From the NCBI RefSeq assembly GCF_900086705.1, contig NZ_LT575483.1:497166-561165 (forward strand): a stretch of 64,000 bases of DNA. Direction: 5' to 3'. Origin of the DNA: Massilibacillus massiliensis (lineage in GTDB: Bacteria > Bacillota > Negativicutes > FLKF01). The notes beneath the pieces are model-generated. The model saw nothing but the letters and a program-made list of their open reading frames with translations, did not search any database and had not been told where the DNA came from. A program made the position numbers and the translations under genes. Below, piece by piece: positions 1 to 9,091 of the stretch (positions within the stretch are counted from its first letter, which is position 1; each line of letters begins with the position of its first letter).

Positions 1-53
1 CCCTCCATTTTAAATTAAATTTATCATAAATTGTCTAAATTAAATCACGTCCA

Positions 54-722
54 TCAGCTTTCCTCTTTTTCTTCCTGTACCATTTCGTGTATTTGTCTTA
101 CAACAATACGACTCCCATTGATTGCAACCACTTGTACTTTTGCATTCTTTTCAATGTATCGGCCTTCAGACACAACATCCAGTTTTGTATGATTCACCAA
201 GGCAGTCCCGGCCGGACGAAGTTCCGTAATAACAATACCTTCCTTGCCCAGAAATGCACTATAATCTTTTGCACTGTTATATCCTTTACTCTCTGCTGAC
301 GTATCTTTTAAAATAATCTTTGTCCATAATTTACTTGAAGGCAATCTTCTCATTAGCAAGGCAAACGCTATAATTGCAATAGCTAAACTAATAAGAAGTA
401 TATAAATAGCCGAACTACCTCCACCAAGTGCTAATATAAAGCTGTATAACACAGCGACAACGCCAATCCCGGCAAATATGCCAACACTTGGCGTAAGCAG
501 TTCTATAACAATAAACAAAATGCCAAGCAAAAATACAGCAATTTCAAAAAAACTTACCATGCCCGTCACAAATTGACTAAAAAAGAATAACCCTGCTGCA
601 ATGACACCAAATAATGCACCAATCCCCATACCAGCAGTTTTTATTTCAACAAGCAGCGATAAAAAGATAATCGTAATTAATAGTATTTTTATCATTGGCA
701 AGCCCCAAATCTCTGGCGGCAT
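54..722 (-). CDS. NfeD-like membrane protein
   Basis: The protein has several hydrophobic segments in roughly its first 125 residues and a C-terminal soluble part of about 60 residues (GKEGIV, GTALVN, VQVVAINGSRIVV) that resembles the OB-fold of NfeD proteins. NfeD-family proteins accompany flotillin/stomatin-type membrane proteins; the exact role here is unknown. At 222 aa it lacks the N-terminal ClpP-like protease domain of long NfeD proteins, so it is the short form. The ATG at 722 is preceded by AGGGAGGA at good spacing. Family assignment is from the C-terminal pattern and topology; partner genes would lie past the next stop, outside the window. Confidence 0.8.
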   Translation of the reverse strand: MPPEIWGLPMIKILLITIIFLSLLVEIKTAGMGIGALFGVIAAGLFFFSQFVTGMVSFFEIAVFLLGILFIVIELLTPSVGIFAGIGVVAVLYSFILALGGGSSAIYILLISLAIAIIAFALLMRRLPSSKLWTKIILKDTSAESKGYNSAKDYSAFLGKEGIVITELRPAGTALVNHTKLDVVSEGRYIEKNAKVQVVAINGSRIVVRQIHEMVQEEKEES

Positions 723-905
723 ACGATAAAATCCTCCCTTCGATTAGATATACTTTATAGAGTATACACAAAATACATCTCTTCATCCGACGATAAAAAT
801 TATTTTAATAAACTTCTTATCCCTAAAAATAAAACTTTTTTAAATCGTCCCTGTAAAACTGTATACTTTATTAAACTATATCTTGATAAATTCCCTGCTT
901 TTATA

Positions 906-935
906 CTATTCCACAAATATTTGATAAATTCCTAC
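906..935 (-). promoter_or_regulatory. Sigma-H-like promoter upstream of the nfeD-like gene
   Basis: Read on the minus strand the site is GTAGGAATT, 12 bases, GTGGAATAG. This fits the Bacillus sigma-H consensus RNAGGAWWW-N11/12-RNNGAATWW except at the last W. A second, imperfect -35-like copy (GCAGGGAAT) lies at about 890-898. The rest of the roughly 250-bp gap between nfeD and yqeY is AT-rich and holds no gene that I can see, apart from the yqeY terminator. Sigma-factor assignment is inferred from the pattern. Confidence 0.55.
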
Positions 936-940
936 ATATA

Positions 941-975
941 AAAAATAAAATCCAGCACTTTTAAAGTACTGGATT
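941..975 (-). terminator. Rho-independent terminator after yqeY
   Basis: On the minus strand a 13-bp stem (arms begin AATCCAGTAC and end GTGCTGGATT) directly follows the yqeY stop codon and runs into a T-rich tail. It closes the long hrcA-to-yqeY gene block. Confidence 0.9.
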
Positions 976-979
976 CATT

Positions 980-1432
980 TTACTGATTTAATATTTCGCG
1001 CACAAGTGTATTTACTAACTTTCCATCTGCACGCCCTTTGACTTTTGGCATCAACACTGCCATTACTTTACCCATATCTTTTGGGGATGTAGCACCACTT
1101 GCAACCACAGCCTCATTAACTAAAGAACGAACTTCGGTTTCAGTTAATTGTTGAGGAAGATATGGCAATAATATTTCAATTTCCTGTTCAAGCTGATCAA
1201 CAAGATCTTGGCGATTCGCCTTCTTAAACTCATCCATTGAATCTCTGCGCATTTTTACTTCTTTAGAGATTATATCAAGAACCTCGTCTTCGGCAAGTTC
1301 TTTTTTATTATTGATCTCAACATTTTTGATAGCAGAACGAACCATACGAATCACAGAAAGACGTAATTTGCCTTCCTCTCTCGCCTTCATTGCCTGCTTC
1401 ATATCTTCAGTTAATTGATCCTTAAGAGACAT
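980..1432 (-). CDS. yqeY: GatB/YqeY domain protein
   Basis: A 150-aa single-domain protein with the features of the YqeY family: a basic N-terminal helix (LKDQLTEDMKQAMKA), KIRLS-type region (LRLSVIRMVRSAIKN), and the C-terminal GKVMAVLMPKVKGRADG block. YqeY resembles the tail domain of GatB, the tRNA-dependent amidotransferase subunit, and is thought to bind tRNA; its function is not established. It follows rpsU by 24 bases, the usual Firmicute pairing. GGAGGT precedes the ATG. Full length for the family. Confidence 0.9.
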   Translation of the reverse strand: MSLKDQLTEDMKQAMKAREEGKLRLSVIRMVRSAIKNVEINNKKELAEDEVLDIISKEVKMRRDSMDEFKKANRQDLVDQLEQEIEILLPYLPQQLTETEVRSLVNEAVVASGATSPKDMGKVMAVLMPKVKGRADGKLVNTLVREILNQ

Positions 1433-1456
1433 ATTTTAATACCTCCGAAACGAAAT

Positions 1457-1636
1457 TTAAGCTTTAAATTTACGTTTACGTGCAGCTTCGGATTTTTTCT
1501 TGCGTTTTACACTAGGTTTTTCATAGTGTTCACGCTTTCTAACCTCAGCAAGAGTACCAGCTTTTTGACAAGTACGTTTAAATCTACGGAGTGCACTATC
1601 GATTGTTTCGTTTTTTCCAACTTTAACTTCTGACAT
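1457..1636 (-). CDS. rpsU: 30S ribosomal protein S21
   Basis: A 59-aa basic protein beginning [20 protein letters not shown] and ending in the Lys/Arg-rich tail typical of S21 ([16 protein letters not shown]). S21 sits in the small subunit near the 3' end of 16S rRNA and helps translation initiation. The ATG at 1636 is preceded by a very strong GGAGGGGGG Shine-Dalgarno stretch. It has its own sigma-A promoter at 1693-1722 and is followed closely by yqeY. Length is normal for the family. Confidence 0.95.
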   Translation of the reverse strand: MSEVKVGKNETIDSALRRFKRTCQKAGTLAEVRKREHYEKPSVKRKKKSEAARKRKFKA

Positions 1637-1692
1637 CTATTCTTCCCCCCCTCCACTCGACATGGGAGTGTACTGCTTAACTACACCTAAAC

Positions 1693-1722
1693 ATTATACA
1701 TGAACTATAGTTTTATTGTCAA
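1693..1722 (-). promoter_or_regulatory. Sigma-A promoter of rpsU-yqeY
   Basis: Minus strand TTGACA (1717-1722), 18-base spacer, TATAAT (1693-1698). Both hexamers are perfect consensus. It lies between the HIT gene stop and rpsU, giving rpsU transcription independent of the upstream genes. Confidence 0.85.
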
Positions 1723-1724
1723 CA

Positions 1725-2069
1725 TCAACCTGGTGGCCAAGCCATAGCTCTTGCCCCTAACAGGTGAAAATGCAAATGAGGAACGGTTTGCCCTCCATCC
1801 TCTTTTGTATTTACAACCATTCGGAAGCCATGTTCTGCCAAACCTTGTTCTTTGGCAATCGTAGGAATAACATTGGTCATAATATGTACCATCAATTGAC
1901 TATCTTGATTCGTCAATTCAAGGAGGTTCGCAATATGTTTTTTAGGTATGATTAACACATGGGTCGGTGCTACTGGATTCACATCAGGAAAAGCTGCAAC
2001 GAGATCATCTTCATAGATAAAATTCGTAGAAACTTCCTTATTTGCAATCTTACAAAAAATACAGTCCAT
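1725..2069 (-). CDS. HIT family nucleotide-binding hydrolase
   Basis: A small HIT (histidine triad) protein. The triad HLHFH is at about residues 98-102 and the N-terminal MDCIFCKI with two cysteines matches HinT-type members, which hydrolyse purine nucleoside phosphoramidates and related nucleotides; the cellular substrate is not known. The reading frame extends to a GTG at 2081, but that codon overlaps the GGAGGT Shine-Dalgarno sequence, so the ATG at 2069 (MDCIFCK) is chosen, giving 114 aa. It sits between mtaB and rpsU. Confidence 0.93.
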   Translation of the reverse strand: MDCIFCKIANKEVSTNFIYEDDLVAAFPDVNPVAPTHVLIIPKKHIANLLELTNQDSQLMVHIMTNVIPTIAKEQGLAEHGFRMVVNTKEDGGQTVPHLHFHLLGARAMAWPPG

Positions 2070-2130
2070 ATCAATCGACACCTCCTTTCAAAAAAACATC
2101 ACATGTTATGGCTTCTTTATAAATTATATT

Positions 2131-2159
2131 TTATTCGCTTTTTTTTACAAATTACCTGC
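2131..2159 (-). promoter_or_regulatory. Sigma-H-like promoter upstream of the HIT gene
   Basis: Minus strand GCAGGTAAT, 11 bases, AGCGAATAA. It differs from the sigma-H consensus at one -35 base (AGGT for AGGA). It lies about 62 bases before the HIT start, in the short gap after mtaB. Confidence 0.45.
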
Positions 2160-2172
2160 TTTATAAAGCAAC

Positions 2173-3477
2173 TTATTTGAAAATTTTACCCCAGACCCCG
2201 TCTTTATATACTTTTTCTAAGTAGACCTGATAAATTGCGCCACATTCGACTTGTCCATCGTTTCCATCGAGATAAACACGAACATAGTTTCCTGTTAAGC
2301 CATCTAGAATTCCTTGATGCTCCGTTTCTATTAAAACAGAAAGTGTTTTGCCAATAAAACGTTTTCTATACGCATCAGCTTTCTGATCCGCTACAAGTTG
2401 CATCATATGCGCACGTTGTTTTTTCACTTCTTCATCTACTTGAGCCAAAAATTTCGCCGCTGGTGTACCCTGCCGCTTGGAATATGGAAACACATGAATT
2501 TTAGCAAATTCTATTGATTTTACAAATTCTAAACTTTGTGTAAACATCTCATCTGTTTCGCCCGGAAACCCAACGATAATATCCGTAGAAATCGCAATAT
2601 TAGGCACGGCGAGCATCACATCATGAATTAATCTTTTATATTCTGCTGTATCATAATGCCGATTCATCGCCTTTAGTATTTCATCATTGCCAGACTGCAA
2701 CGGTAAATGTAAATGCGGACAAAATCTCTCATCTCGGCATAAATGATCAAACAACTTTGGTGAAAGCTCAATCGACTCCAAGGACCCCAAACGTAAACGT
2801 TTCAATGGTTTTATTTTTAAAACAGCTTCGACTGCATCTACCAAGCTTATTTTAGTATCTAAATCTCTGCCGTACGCCCCCAGATGAATTCCTGTTAAAA
2901 CGATCTCTTTAAATCCAGCTGCAACAAGTTTTTCCGCTTCATCAATTACACTTTGCAGCTTCCGAGAACGAAGCGGACCTCTTGCATAAGGAATGATACA
3001 ATATGTGCAGAAATTGGTACATCCTTCTTGAATTTTCAAGAAGGCACGCGTTCTACCCGGCGTATCAAAAAGCGGAATATCTTCGAACTCTTTTGCCTGC
3101 ATAATATCCGTAATCGCATTTACAACGCCCTCTTCGTGCGCTGCTTGTTCTACTAAATCAACAATTCGATTGCGTTCCTTTGTTCCAATAATGACTTTTA
3201 CCCCTTCAATATTTTCTACTTGTTCTGGTGCAATTTGCGAATAGCAACCAGTCACCGCTATGATCGCACTTGGATTCCGTCTCATCGCCCTGCGGATAAG
3301 TTGGCGTGATTTTTTCTCTCCTAAATGCGTTACCGAACAAGTATTGATGACATAAAAATCAGCTTCACTTTCAAAAGGAACAATTTCATAATGCCGCTCT
3401 TTAAATAGACCTTCCATAACTTCAGTCTCAAATTGATTTACCTTACACCCCAGCGTTGTGAGAGCAACTCTTGCCAA
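2173..3477 (-). CDS. mtaB: tRNA methylthiotransferase MtaB
   Basis: MtaB adds a methylthio group to N6-threonylcarbamoyladenosine at position 37 of tRNAs that read ANN codons. The N-terminal methylthiotransferase domain carries cysteines at 11, 47 and 78 for the auxiliary Fe-S cluster; the radical-SAM CxxxCxxC motif is at 153, 157 and 160; a TRAM domain ends the protein. The expected N-terminus (ARVALTTLGCKVNQ) begins at a TTG codon at 3477, with GGAGGAG six bases upstream. The first 35 bases overlap the end of rsmE, which implies translational coupling. Confidence 0.94.
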   Translation of the reverse strand: MARVALTTLGCKVNQFETEVMEGLFKERHYEIVPFESEADFYVINTCSVTHLGEKKSRQLIRRAMRRNPSAIIAVTGCYSQIAPEQVENIEGVKVIIGTKERNRIVDLVEQAAHEEGVVNAITDIMQAKEFEDIPLFDTPGRTRAFLKIQEGCTNFCTYCIIPYARGPLRSRKLQSVIDEAEKLVAAGFKEIVLTGIHLGAYGRDLDTKISLVDAVEAVLKIKPLKRLRLGSLESIELSPKLFDHLCRDERFCPHLHLPLQSGNDEILKAMNRHYDTAEYKRLIHDVMLAVPNIAISTDIIVGFPGETDEMFTQSLEFVKSIEFAKIHVFPYSKRQGTPAAKFLAQVDEEVKKQRAHMMQLVADQKADAYRKRFIGKTLSVLIETEHQGILDGLTGNYVRVYLDGNDGQVECGAIYQVYLEKVYKDGVWGKIFK

Positions 3478-4216
3478 AACATTCTCCTCCTAAATCACCA
3501 TTTTGATACATCACCATACTGATTGCCGCAAGTGAGGCTGTTTCTGTTCTTAAAATTCTTGGTCCCATCGTAACAACACGAACGCCAAATTCTTTGCAAT
3601 CCGTAACTTCGTTTTGAGTAAACCCACCTTCGGGGCCAATCAAAATCAAAAACTTTTTAGCTTCTGTCGTTGTCAGCAAAGATTTTATTGCTGCATCAGC
3701 TTGTCCTTCATAACACATAAATGCGATTGTATCTTGCTGTAGCTCTAACTGCAATTGTTTCAGCTGCATAATGGGACTCACGGTAGGCAAAATCGTTCTA
3801 CCGCATTGTTTAGCTGCTTCAATCGCAATTTTTTGCCATTTTTTCCGTCGTGCTTCTTTTTTTGCATCGTCATATTTTACAACGCAGTTCTGACTTATAA
3901 CAGGAATAATACGACTCACACCAAGCTCTACAGCTTTTTGCACAATGAAATCCATTTTATCCGATTTCGGCAAACATTGTGCTAAAGTTACTTCTATTGG
4001 CGCTTCCGTATTTTCTTCTAAAATCGATACGATTTGTAAGGTAAGTATATCATTTTCTATCTCAATGATTTCTGTCTCAGCGATCTTTCCGTTAACGTCT
4101 ACAACAATGAAATTTTGTCCAATTTTATAACGAAGTACATGGATAATATGATGTGCATCATCACCTGAAATCGTAATTTTATCTTGAAGCGGAACTTGAA
4201 TAAAAAACCTTCTCAC
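3443..4216 (-). CDS. rsmE: 16S rRNA (uracil-1498-N3)-methyltransferase RsmE
   Basis: A SPOUT-class methyltransferase that modifies U1498 of 16S rRNA. The SAM-binding knot motifs are clear near the C-terminus: GPEGGFTQNE and MGPRILRTETA. The N-terminal PUA-like part begins RRFFIQ. It starts at GTG (4216), with GGAGG inside the last codons of prmA nine bases upstream; prmA ends two bases before it. The last 35 bases overlap mtaB. The prmA-rsmE-mtaB order is typical of Firmicutes. Confidence 0.94.
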   Translation of the reverse strand: MRRFFIQVPLQDKITISGDDAHHIIHVLRYKIGQNFIVVDVNGKIAETEIIEIENDILTLQIVSILEENTEAPIEVTLAQCLPKSDKMDFIVQKAVELGVSRIIPVISQNCVVKYDDAKKEARRKKWQKIAIEAAKQCGRTILPTVSPIMQLKQLQLELQQDTIAFMCYEGQADAAIKSLLTTTEAKKFLILIGPEGGFTQNEVTDCKEFGVRVVTMGPRILRTETASLAAISMVMYQNGDLGGECFGKSCSHNAGV

Positions 4217-4218
4217 TC

Positions 4219-5157
4219 TTAAAAGCCTCCGTTACGAATAAGCATTGCAGCCCAGCCACCTTCTTCAACGACTTTATCTACAACAAGACCTTGTGCCAAA
4301 ACAGCTTCTGTTACATCGCCTAGACGTTCTGCAATAATGCCACTTGCAATCATGGTACCACCTTTTTTTAATTTATTCGGTACATCCTCAAGTAAACGAA
4401 TAATGATATCAGCGACAATATTTGCAATAATCACATCCGCCTTTCCATCCAGCCCCTTCATCAAATCCCCTTGTTTGACGTTGATTAGATCCGTTACATG
4501 ATTGATCTCTACATTTTCTTTTGCCACGCGAACAGCCATTGCATCGAAATCTACTGCCATAATTTTTTTCGCACCAAGTTTTGCTGCTGCAATTGCCAAT
4601 ACACCAGATCCTGTGCCAACGTCAAAAACGTCCATACCGCCAGTAATCGTTTCTTCTAAAAGGCGAATACACATAGCGGTAGTATGATGCGTTCCCGTGC
4701 CGAATGCCATGCCTGGATCGAGTTCAATCAGGATGTCATTTGGACTGGCAGGATATGATTCCCAAGAAGGTTTAATTACGATAAGCTCTCCAACTTTCAC
4801 GGGATGAAAAAAATCTTTCCAAGAAGTAGCCCAATCCTCTTCTTGAATCTCATTACAAGAAATATCGCCTAAACCTTTATCTATATTATTTCCTGCCAAT
4901 TCATCCACTCTTTTTTCAAATATACGAAGCTTGTCATCCAGTTCTTCATCAACAGGCAAATAGGCTTTAACCGTAACAACTTCCGTATCCATTGCCTCTG
5001 GTATATCCGTATAATCCCAAGCACCTGAAATACGATATTCATTCACAAGTTCAGGATCTTCAATCACGACACCAGTAGCTCCTAATTCGTGAAAAATCTC
5101 TGCAATAATTTCCGTTGCTTCGTGTGTTGTTTTTATCCCAATTTCAGCCCATTTCAT
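4219..5157 (-). CDS. prmA: Ribosomal protein L11 methyltransferase
   Basis: PrmA trimethylates ribosomal protein L11 using SAM. The protein starts MKWAEIGIKT, and the SAM-binding core DVGTGSGVLAIAAAKLGA is followed by a VDFDAMAV segment and the catalytic-region motif IIANIVADII. Length (312 aa) is normal. It lies downstream of dnaJ, separated by a 96-bp gap with a hairpin, and is translationally close to rsmE. Confidence 0.95.
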   Translation of the reverse strand: MKWAEIGIKTTHEATEIIAEIFHELGATGVVIEDPELVNEYRISGAWDYTDIPEAMDTEVVTVKAYLPVDEELDDKLRIFEKRVDELAGNNIDKGLGDISCNEIQEEDWATSWKDFFHPVKVGELIVIKPSWESYPASPNDILIELDPGMAFGTGTHHTTAMCIRLLEETITGGMDVFDVGTGSGVLAIAAAKLGAKKIMAVDFDAMAVRVAKENVEINHVTDLINVKQGDLMKGLDGKADVIIANIVADIIIRLLEDVPNKLKKGGTMIASGIIAERLGDVTEAVLAQGLVVDKVVEEGGWAAMLIRNGGF

Positions 5158-5205
5158 GATTACTCAATCTCTCCCTTAACAATGTGATTGCCTTAGACAA
5201 GCAAT

Positions 5206-5230
5206 GCCGAGGTATATCCCTCGGCTTTTT
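5206..5230 (+). terminator. Terminator-like hairpin between dnaJ and prmA with U-tract on the plus strand
   Basis: GCCGAGG-TATATC-CCTCGGC followed by TTTTT on the plus strand. On the minus strand, where the flanking genes run, the hairpin is preceded by A's and followed by ATTGCTTGTC, so it lacks a U-tract. It may still attenuate dnaJ-to-prmA readthrough, or may end an antisense transcript. Confidence 0.45.
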
Positions 5231-5253
5231 ACTCAACAAATTTGTCCATTCAC

Positions 5254-6381
5254 TTAAAAAAACTTTTTAAACCAGCTTTTTTGCTCTGGATTTACATTTT
5301 CACCACTGATTTGTCCAAACTCAGTCAGTAATGCTTTTTGTTTTTCGTTTAATTTTTGCGGCGTTAAAACTTTTACTTTTACATGTTGATCACCGCGACC
5401 TTGCCCACGTAAATATGGAATACCTTTATTTTTCAAGCGTAAAATCGTCCCTGACTGAATGCCTTCAGGAATTTTCATTTTTACATTACCATCTAAAGTA
5501 GGCACTTCAATCTCATCACCGAGTGACGCTTGAACAAACGTAATCGGCACCTCACAAATGACCTCTGTTCCTTCACGTTTAAATAATTTATGCGGTTTTA
5601 CAAAAATATAAACATACAAATCCCCAGAAGATCCGCCGCGTGTACCAGCTTCACCAGCATTTGTCACTCGAATTCTAGATCCATTATCAACACCCGCTGG
5701 AATTTTAACACTTATTTTGCGTTTTACACGTTTTTTCCCTTTACCGCCACAAGTTTTACAAGGTGTATGAACAATGGTACCTTCTCCATTACATCTGTCA
5801 CAAGCTTTGGCATTGATCATACGACCAAACGGTGTATTTTGTGTAAATTGCACCTGACCTGTTCCTTTACAAGTCGGACAGGTTTCAGGGTGTGTTCCGG
5901 CTGCTGCACCTGATCCATGACAACTTTCGCAGGTTTCTGTACGAGGAATATTGAGTTCAACGTCCTTGCCAAAGGCAGCTTCTTTAAAGTCAATTTCCAA
6001 ATCATAACGTAAATCACTGCCGCGTTCTGGCCCTGGTTTATGGGAACCGCCAAATCCACCTTGTCCACCAAAGAACATATCAAAGATATCACCGAAGCCA
6101 CCTGCGCTACTGCTAAATCCGCCAAAACCACCTGCACCGCCGCCCGCGCTGCCATCAAACGCAGCGTGACCGAATTGATCATATTGAGCCCGACGTTTAG
6201 AATCTGATAAAACTTCATAGGCTTCATTTGCTTCTTTAAATTTTACTTCTGCCGTTTTAGGATCATCACGATTAACGTCAGGATGATACTTTCTCGCTAG
6301 CTTTCTAAATGCTTTCTTTATTTCATCATCTGATGCACTTTTAGATACGCCTAGCACTTCATAATAATCGCGCTTACTCAC
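5254..6381 (-). CDS. dnaJ: Chaperone protein DnaJ
   Basis: The Hsp40 co-chaperone that stimulates DnaK ATPase. The J domain has HPD at residues 33-35, followed by a Gly/Phe-rich linker. Four zinc-binding CxxCxGxG repeats come next ([32 protein letters not shown]), then the two substrate-binding C-terminal domains. At 375 aa it is a complete type I DnaJ. It is the last chaperone gene of the CIRCE-controlled operon, 92 bases after dnaK with a hairpin between. Confidence 0.97.
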   Translation of the reverse strand: MSKRDYYEVLGVSKSASDDEIKKAFRKLARKYHPDVNRDDPKTAEVKFKEANEAYEVLSDSKRRAQYDQFGHAAFDGSAGGGAGGFGGFSSSAGGFGDIFDMFFGGQGGFGGSHKPGPERGSDLRYDLEIDFKEAAFGKDVELNIPRTETCESCHGSGAAAGTHPETCPTCKGTGQVQFTQNTPFGRMINAKACDRCNGEGTIVHTPCKTCGGKGKKRVKRKISVKIPAGVDNGSRIRVTNAGEAGTRGGSSGDLYVYIFVKPHKLFKREGTEVICEVPITFVQASLGDEIEVPTLDGNVKMKIPEGIQSGTILRLKNKGIPYLRGQGRGDQHVKVKVLTPQKLNEKQKALLTEFGQISGENVNPEQKSWFKKFF

Positions 6382-6417
6382 TTTACACCATCCTAAACAT
6401 GTATCTTTTAGCCGTAA

Positions 6418-6444
6418 GACTCCGACTAAAAATTAGTCGGAGTC
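6418..6444 (-). other. Intercistronic hairpin between dnaK and dnaJ
   Basis: A perfect 12-bp inverted repeat with arms GACTCCGACTAA and TTAGTCGGAGTC and a 3-base loop. No U-tract follows on either strand, so it is not a classical terminator. It may stabilise or process the dnaK-dnaJ mRNA (inference). Confidence 0.7.
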
Positions 6445-6473
6445 ATCAGACTTTCTCTCTCAATTAGCGTAAC

Positions 6474-8321
6474 TTATTTCTTTTCGTCATCCACAACTTT
6501 ATATTCAGCATCTACTACATTTTCATCTTTTTTCGCTTGTTCATCCGCTTGTGCATTAGGATCCCCCTGTGCACTTGGATTTTGCGCTTCCGCAGCTTGA
6601 TATGCAGCAGCACTCATTTCATATAAAGGTTTTGTAAGTTCCTCTGTTGCGGATTTAATCGCTTCAAGATCCGTACCTTTTAAGGCTTCTTTAACTTTTG
6701 CCGCCGCAGCTTCTACTTTTTCAACTTGCGCTTTATCTGCTTTATCACCTAAATCTTTGATTGTCTTTTCTGATTGATAAACCAAAGAATCAGCATTGTT
6801 TCTTACTTCAACTTCTTCTTTACGTTGTTTATCTTCTGCAGCATGTGATTCTGCTTCTTTTACCATACGATCAATATCTTCATTACTCATACCGCCGGAA
6901 GCTGTAATTGTAATCTTTTGTTCTTTCCCAGTGCCAAGATCTTTCGCTGAAACATGTACGATACCATTTGCATCAATATCAAATGTAACTTCAATACGAG
7001 GTACACCTCTTGGAGCTGGTGGAATATCTGACAATTCAAAACGACCAAGTGTCTTATTACCAGCAGCCATTTCACGTTCACCTTGAAGAACATGAATATC
7101 AACAGATGGCTGATTATCCGCAGCAGTTGAGAAAGTTTGGCTTTTTGATGTAGGAATCGTTGTATTGCGTTCAATGATTTTTGTACATACGCCACCTAAT
7201 GTTTCAATACCTAAAGAAAGCGGCGTTACATCAAGTAACAATACATCTTTTACTTCGCCAACAAGCACGCCCGCTTGGATCGCTGCACCAACTGCAACAC
7301 ATTCGTCTGGGTTTACACCACGATGAGGTTCCTTACCGAGGTTTTTCTTAATCGCTTCCTGTACTGCAGGAATACGGCTAGAACCACCAACTAAGATAAT
7401 TTTATCGATTTCACTAGCAGAAAGTCCGGCATCTTTTAACGCTTGACGTGTTGGCGCCATCGTATTTTCAACAAGCTCTGCAGTTAATTCATCAAATTTT
7501 GCCCGTGTCAACGTTAAATCCAAATGTTTTGGTCCAGATGCATCTGCTGTGATAAACGGCAAATTGATATTCGTGGATAAAACACCAGACAACTCGATTT
7601 TTGCTTTTTCAGCAGCTTCAAGTAAGCGTTGTGCTGCCATTTTATCTGCTGATAAATCAATACCACTTTCCTTTTTAAATTCTTCAACCATCCATTTCAT
7701 TACACGCGCATCAAAATCATCACCGCCAAGACGGTTATTTCCGTTTGTTGCTTTAACTTCAAATACGCCATCGCCTAATTCGAGAATGGAAACATCAAAT
7801 GTACCTCCACCTAAGTCAAATACCAAAATCGTATGTTCTTCACCCTTATCCATACCATAAGCGAGTGAAGCGGCCGTTGGTTCATTGATAATACGAAGTA
7901 CTTCAAGACCTGCAATTGTACCAGCATCTTTCGTCGCTTGACGTTGGCTGTCATTAAAATATGCAGGAACTGTAATAACTGCCTGTGTAACAGTTTCACC
8001 AAGATATGCTTCAGCATCTGCTTTCAATTTTTGTAGAATCATTGCGGATATTTCTTGTGGTGTATATTTCTTGTCATCAACACTGACTGTATACTCCGTC
8101 CCCATATGACGTTTAATTGAACTAAATGTATGTTCAGGATTTGATACTGCTTGACGTTTCGCCAACTGCCCTACTAAGCGTTCTCCAGTTTTTGAAAATC
8201 CAACAACAGATGGTGTAAGACGACTTCCTTCTGTATTTGCAATAACTGTAGGTTCCCCACCTTCCATTACCGCTACTACCGAATTTGTCGTACCTAAGTC
8301 TATACCTATTACTTTTGCCAT
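6474..8321 (-). CDS. dnaK: Chaperone protein DnaK (Hsp70)
   Basis: The ATP-dependent Hsp70 chaperone. The N-terminal phosphate motif GIDLGTTNS is at residues 5-13; the ATPase domain also shows [39 protein letters not shown] and [11 protein letters not shown]. The substrate-binding domain and helical lid follow, with an acidic, lysine-rich tail ([13 protein letters not shown]). 615 aa is full length. It lies 47 bases after grpE. Confidence 0.98.
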   Translation of the reverse strand: MAKVIGIDLGTTNSVVAVMEGGEPTVIANTEGSRLTPSVVGFSKTGERLVGQLAKRQAVSNPEHTFSSIKRHMGTEYTVSVDDKKYTPQEISAMILQKLKADAEAYLGETVTQAVITVPAYFNDSQRQATKDAGTIAGLEVLRIINEPTAASLAYGMDKGEEHTILVFDLGGGTFDVSILELGDGVFEVKATNGNNRLGGDDFDARVMKWMVEEFKKESGIDLSADKMAAQRLLEAAEKAKIELSGVLSTNINLPFITADASGPKHLDLTLTRAKFDELTAELVENTMAPTRQALKDAGLSASEIDKIILVGGSSRIPAVQEAIKKNLGKEPHRGVNPDECVAVGAAIQAGVLVGEVKDVLLLDVTPLSLGIETLGGVCTKIIERNTTIPTSKSQTFSTAADNQPSVDIHVLQGEREMAAGNKTLGRFELSDIPPAPRGVPRIEVTFDIDANGIVHVSAKDLGTGKEQKITITASGGMSNEDIDRMVKEAESHAAEDKQRKEEVEVRNNADSLVYQSEKTIKDLGDKADKAQVEKVEAAAAKVKEALKGTDLEAIKSATEELTKPLYEMSAAAYQAAEAQNPSAQGDPNAQADEQAKKDENVVDAEYKVVDDEKK

Positions 8322-8368
8322 TATGAAATCCCCCTTGCAAAATATATCAATCTTTTTATTTATAAACT

Positions 8369-8962
8369 TTAATTACCTACAACTTTAACCATGCTTGGTC
8401 TTACGACGCGACCGGACACAAGATATCCGCGCTGTAATTCTTCAGCAACCGTATCATCTTCCTTCGTGTCATCTGCGACACGCATAACCGCCTCGTGAAA
8501 GTTCGGATCAAATTTTTCCCCTACGGCTTGAATTGTTTCAAGTCCATTTTTTTCTAAAATGCTGAAAAGTTGCTTATAGATCATGTCAATACCATTTTTA
8601 AATGAACTATGATCCACACTTGTATCAGCAGCCAAAGCACGTTCAAAATTATCTAACATCGGCAATAATTCTTTTATTAAATTTTGAATAACAAAGCCGG
8701 ATAATTCTTCTTTTTCTTGGCGCGTACGTCTTCTAAAATTATCAAAATCCGCTTGCAACCGCTTTACTCGATCTATGTGATCCTGTATAAGCTTATCCTT
8801 ACTTTCCAATTCAGTTTTTAAACGTATAATTTCTTCATTCTCTATAGTCTGTTCTATTTGCTGCGCATTCTCTGCCTGCGTATGCTCCTGTATTTCGTCA
8901 TTTTTTAAAGAATCTGCAACTTCCTGCGCGTCTGCAGTTTTTTGCTTTTGCTCATCCGCCAT
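8369..8962 (-). CDS. grpE: Nucleotide exchange factor GrpE
   Basis: GrpE releases ADP from DnaK. The 197-aa protein has an acidic, probably disordered N-terminus, a long coiled coil (about residues 45-100, with [16 protein letters not shown]), and the C-terminal beta domain with [12 protein letters not shown] and [16 protein letters not shown], which are diagnostic. It is second in the hrcA-grpE-dnaK-dnaJ operon. A hairpin in the hrcA-grpE gap may mark an mRNA processing point. Confidence 0.97.
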   Translation of the reverse strand: MADEQKQKTADAQEVADSLKNDEIQEHTQAENAQQIEQTIENEEIIRLKTELESKDKLIQDHIDRVKRLQADFDNFRRRTRQEKEELSGFVIQNLIKELLPMLDNFERALAADTSVDHSSFKNGIDMIYKQLFSILEKNGLETIQAVGEKFDPNFHEAVMRVADDTKEDDTVAEELQRGYLVSGRVVRPSMVKVVGN

Positions 8963-9055
8963 TATGAATTCTTCACCTCTTTATTTTTACTACTTAAGTA
9001 TTGATTCTTCATGCTTTCACTTTATTTATAGTTATAAAATAAGTAACTGATTTTA

Positions 9056-9091
9056 TTTTAGAGAGACCAACTTTACTTGATCTCTCTAAAA
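9056..9091 (-). other. Hairpin at the hrcA stop codon, before grpE
   Basis: An 11-bp inverted repeat (TTTTAGAGAGA and TCTCTCTAAAA) that contains the hrcA stop codon. It is not followed by a clear U-tract. In Bacillus subtilis the dnaK operon mRNA is known to be cleaved between hrcA and grpE near a stem-loop, so this is a plausible equivalent (inference). Confidence 0.6.

Noticed and set aside
5817-6227. 136-aa frame inside dnaJ
   Set aside because: Another frame of the Gly-rich and zinc regions of dnaJ on the same strand; low-complexity, no start signals.
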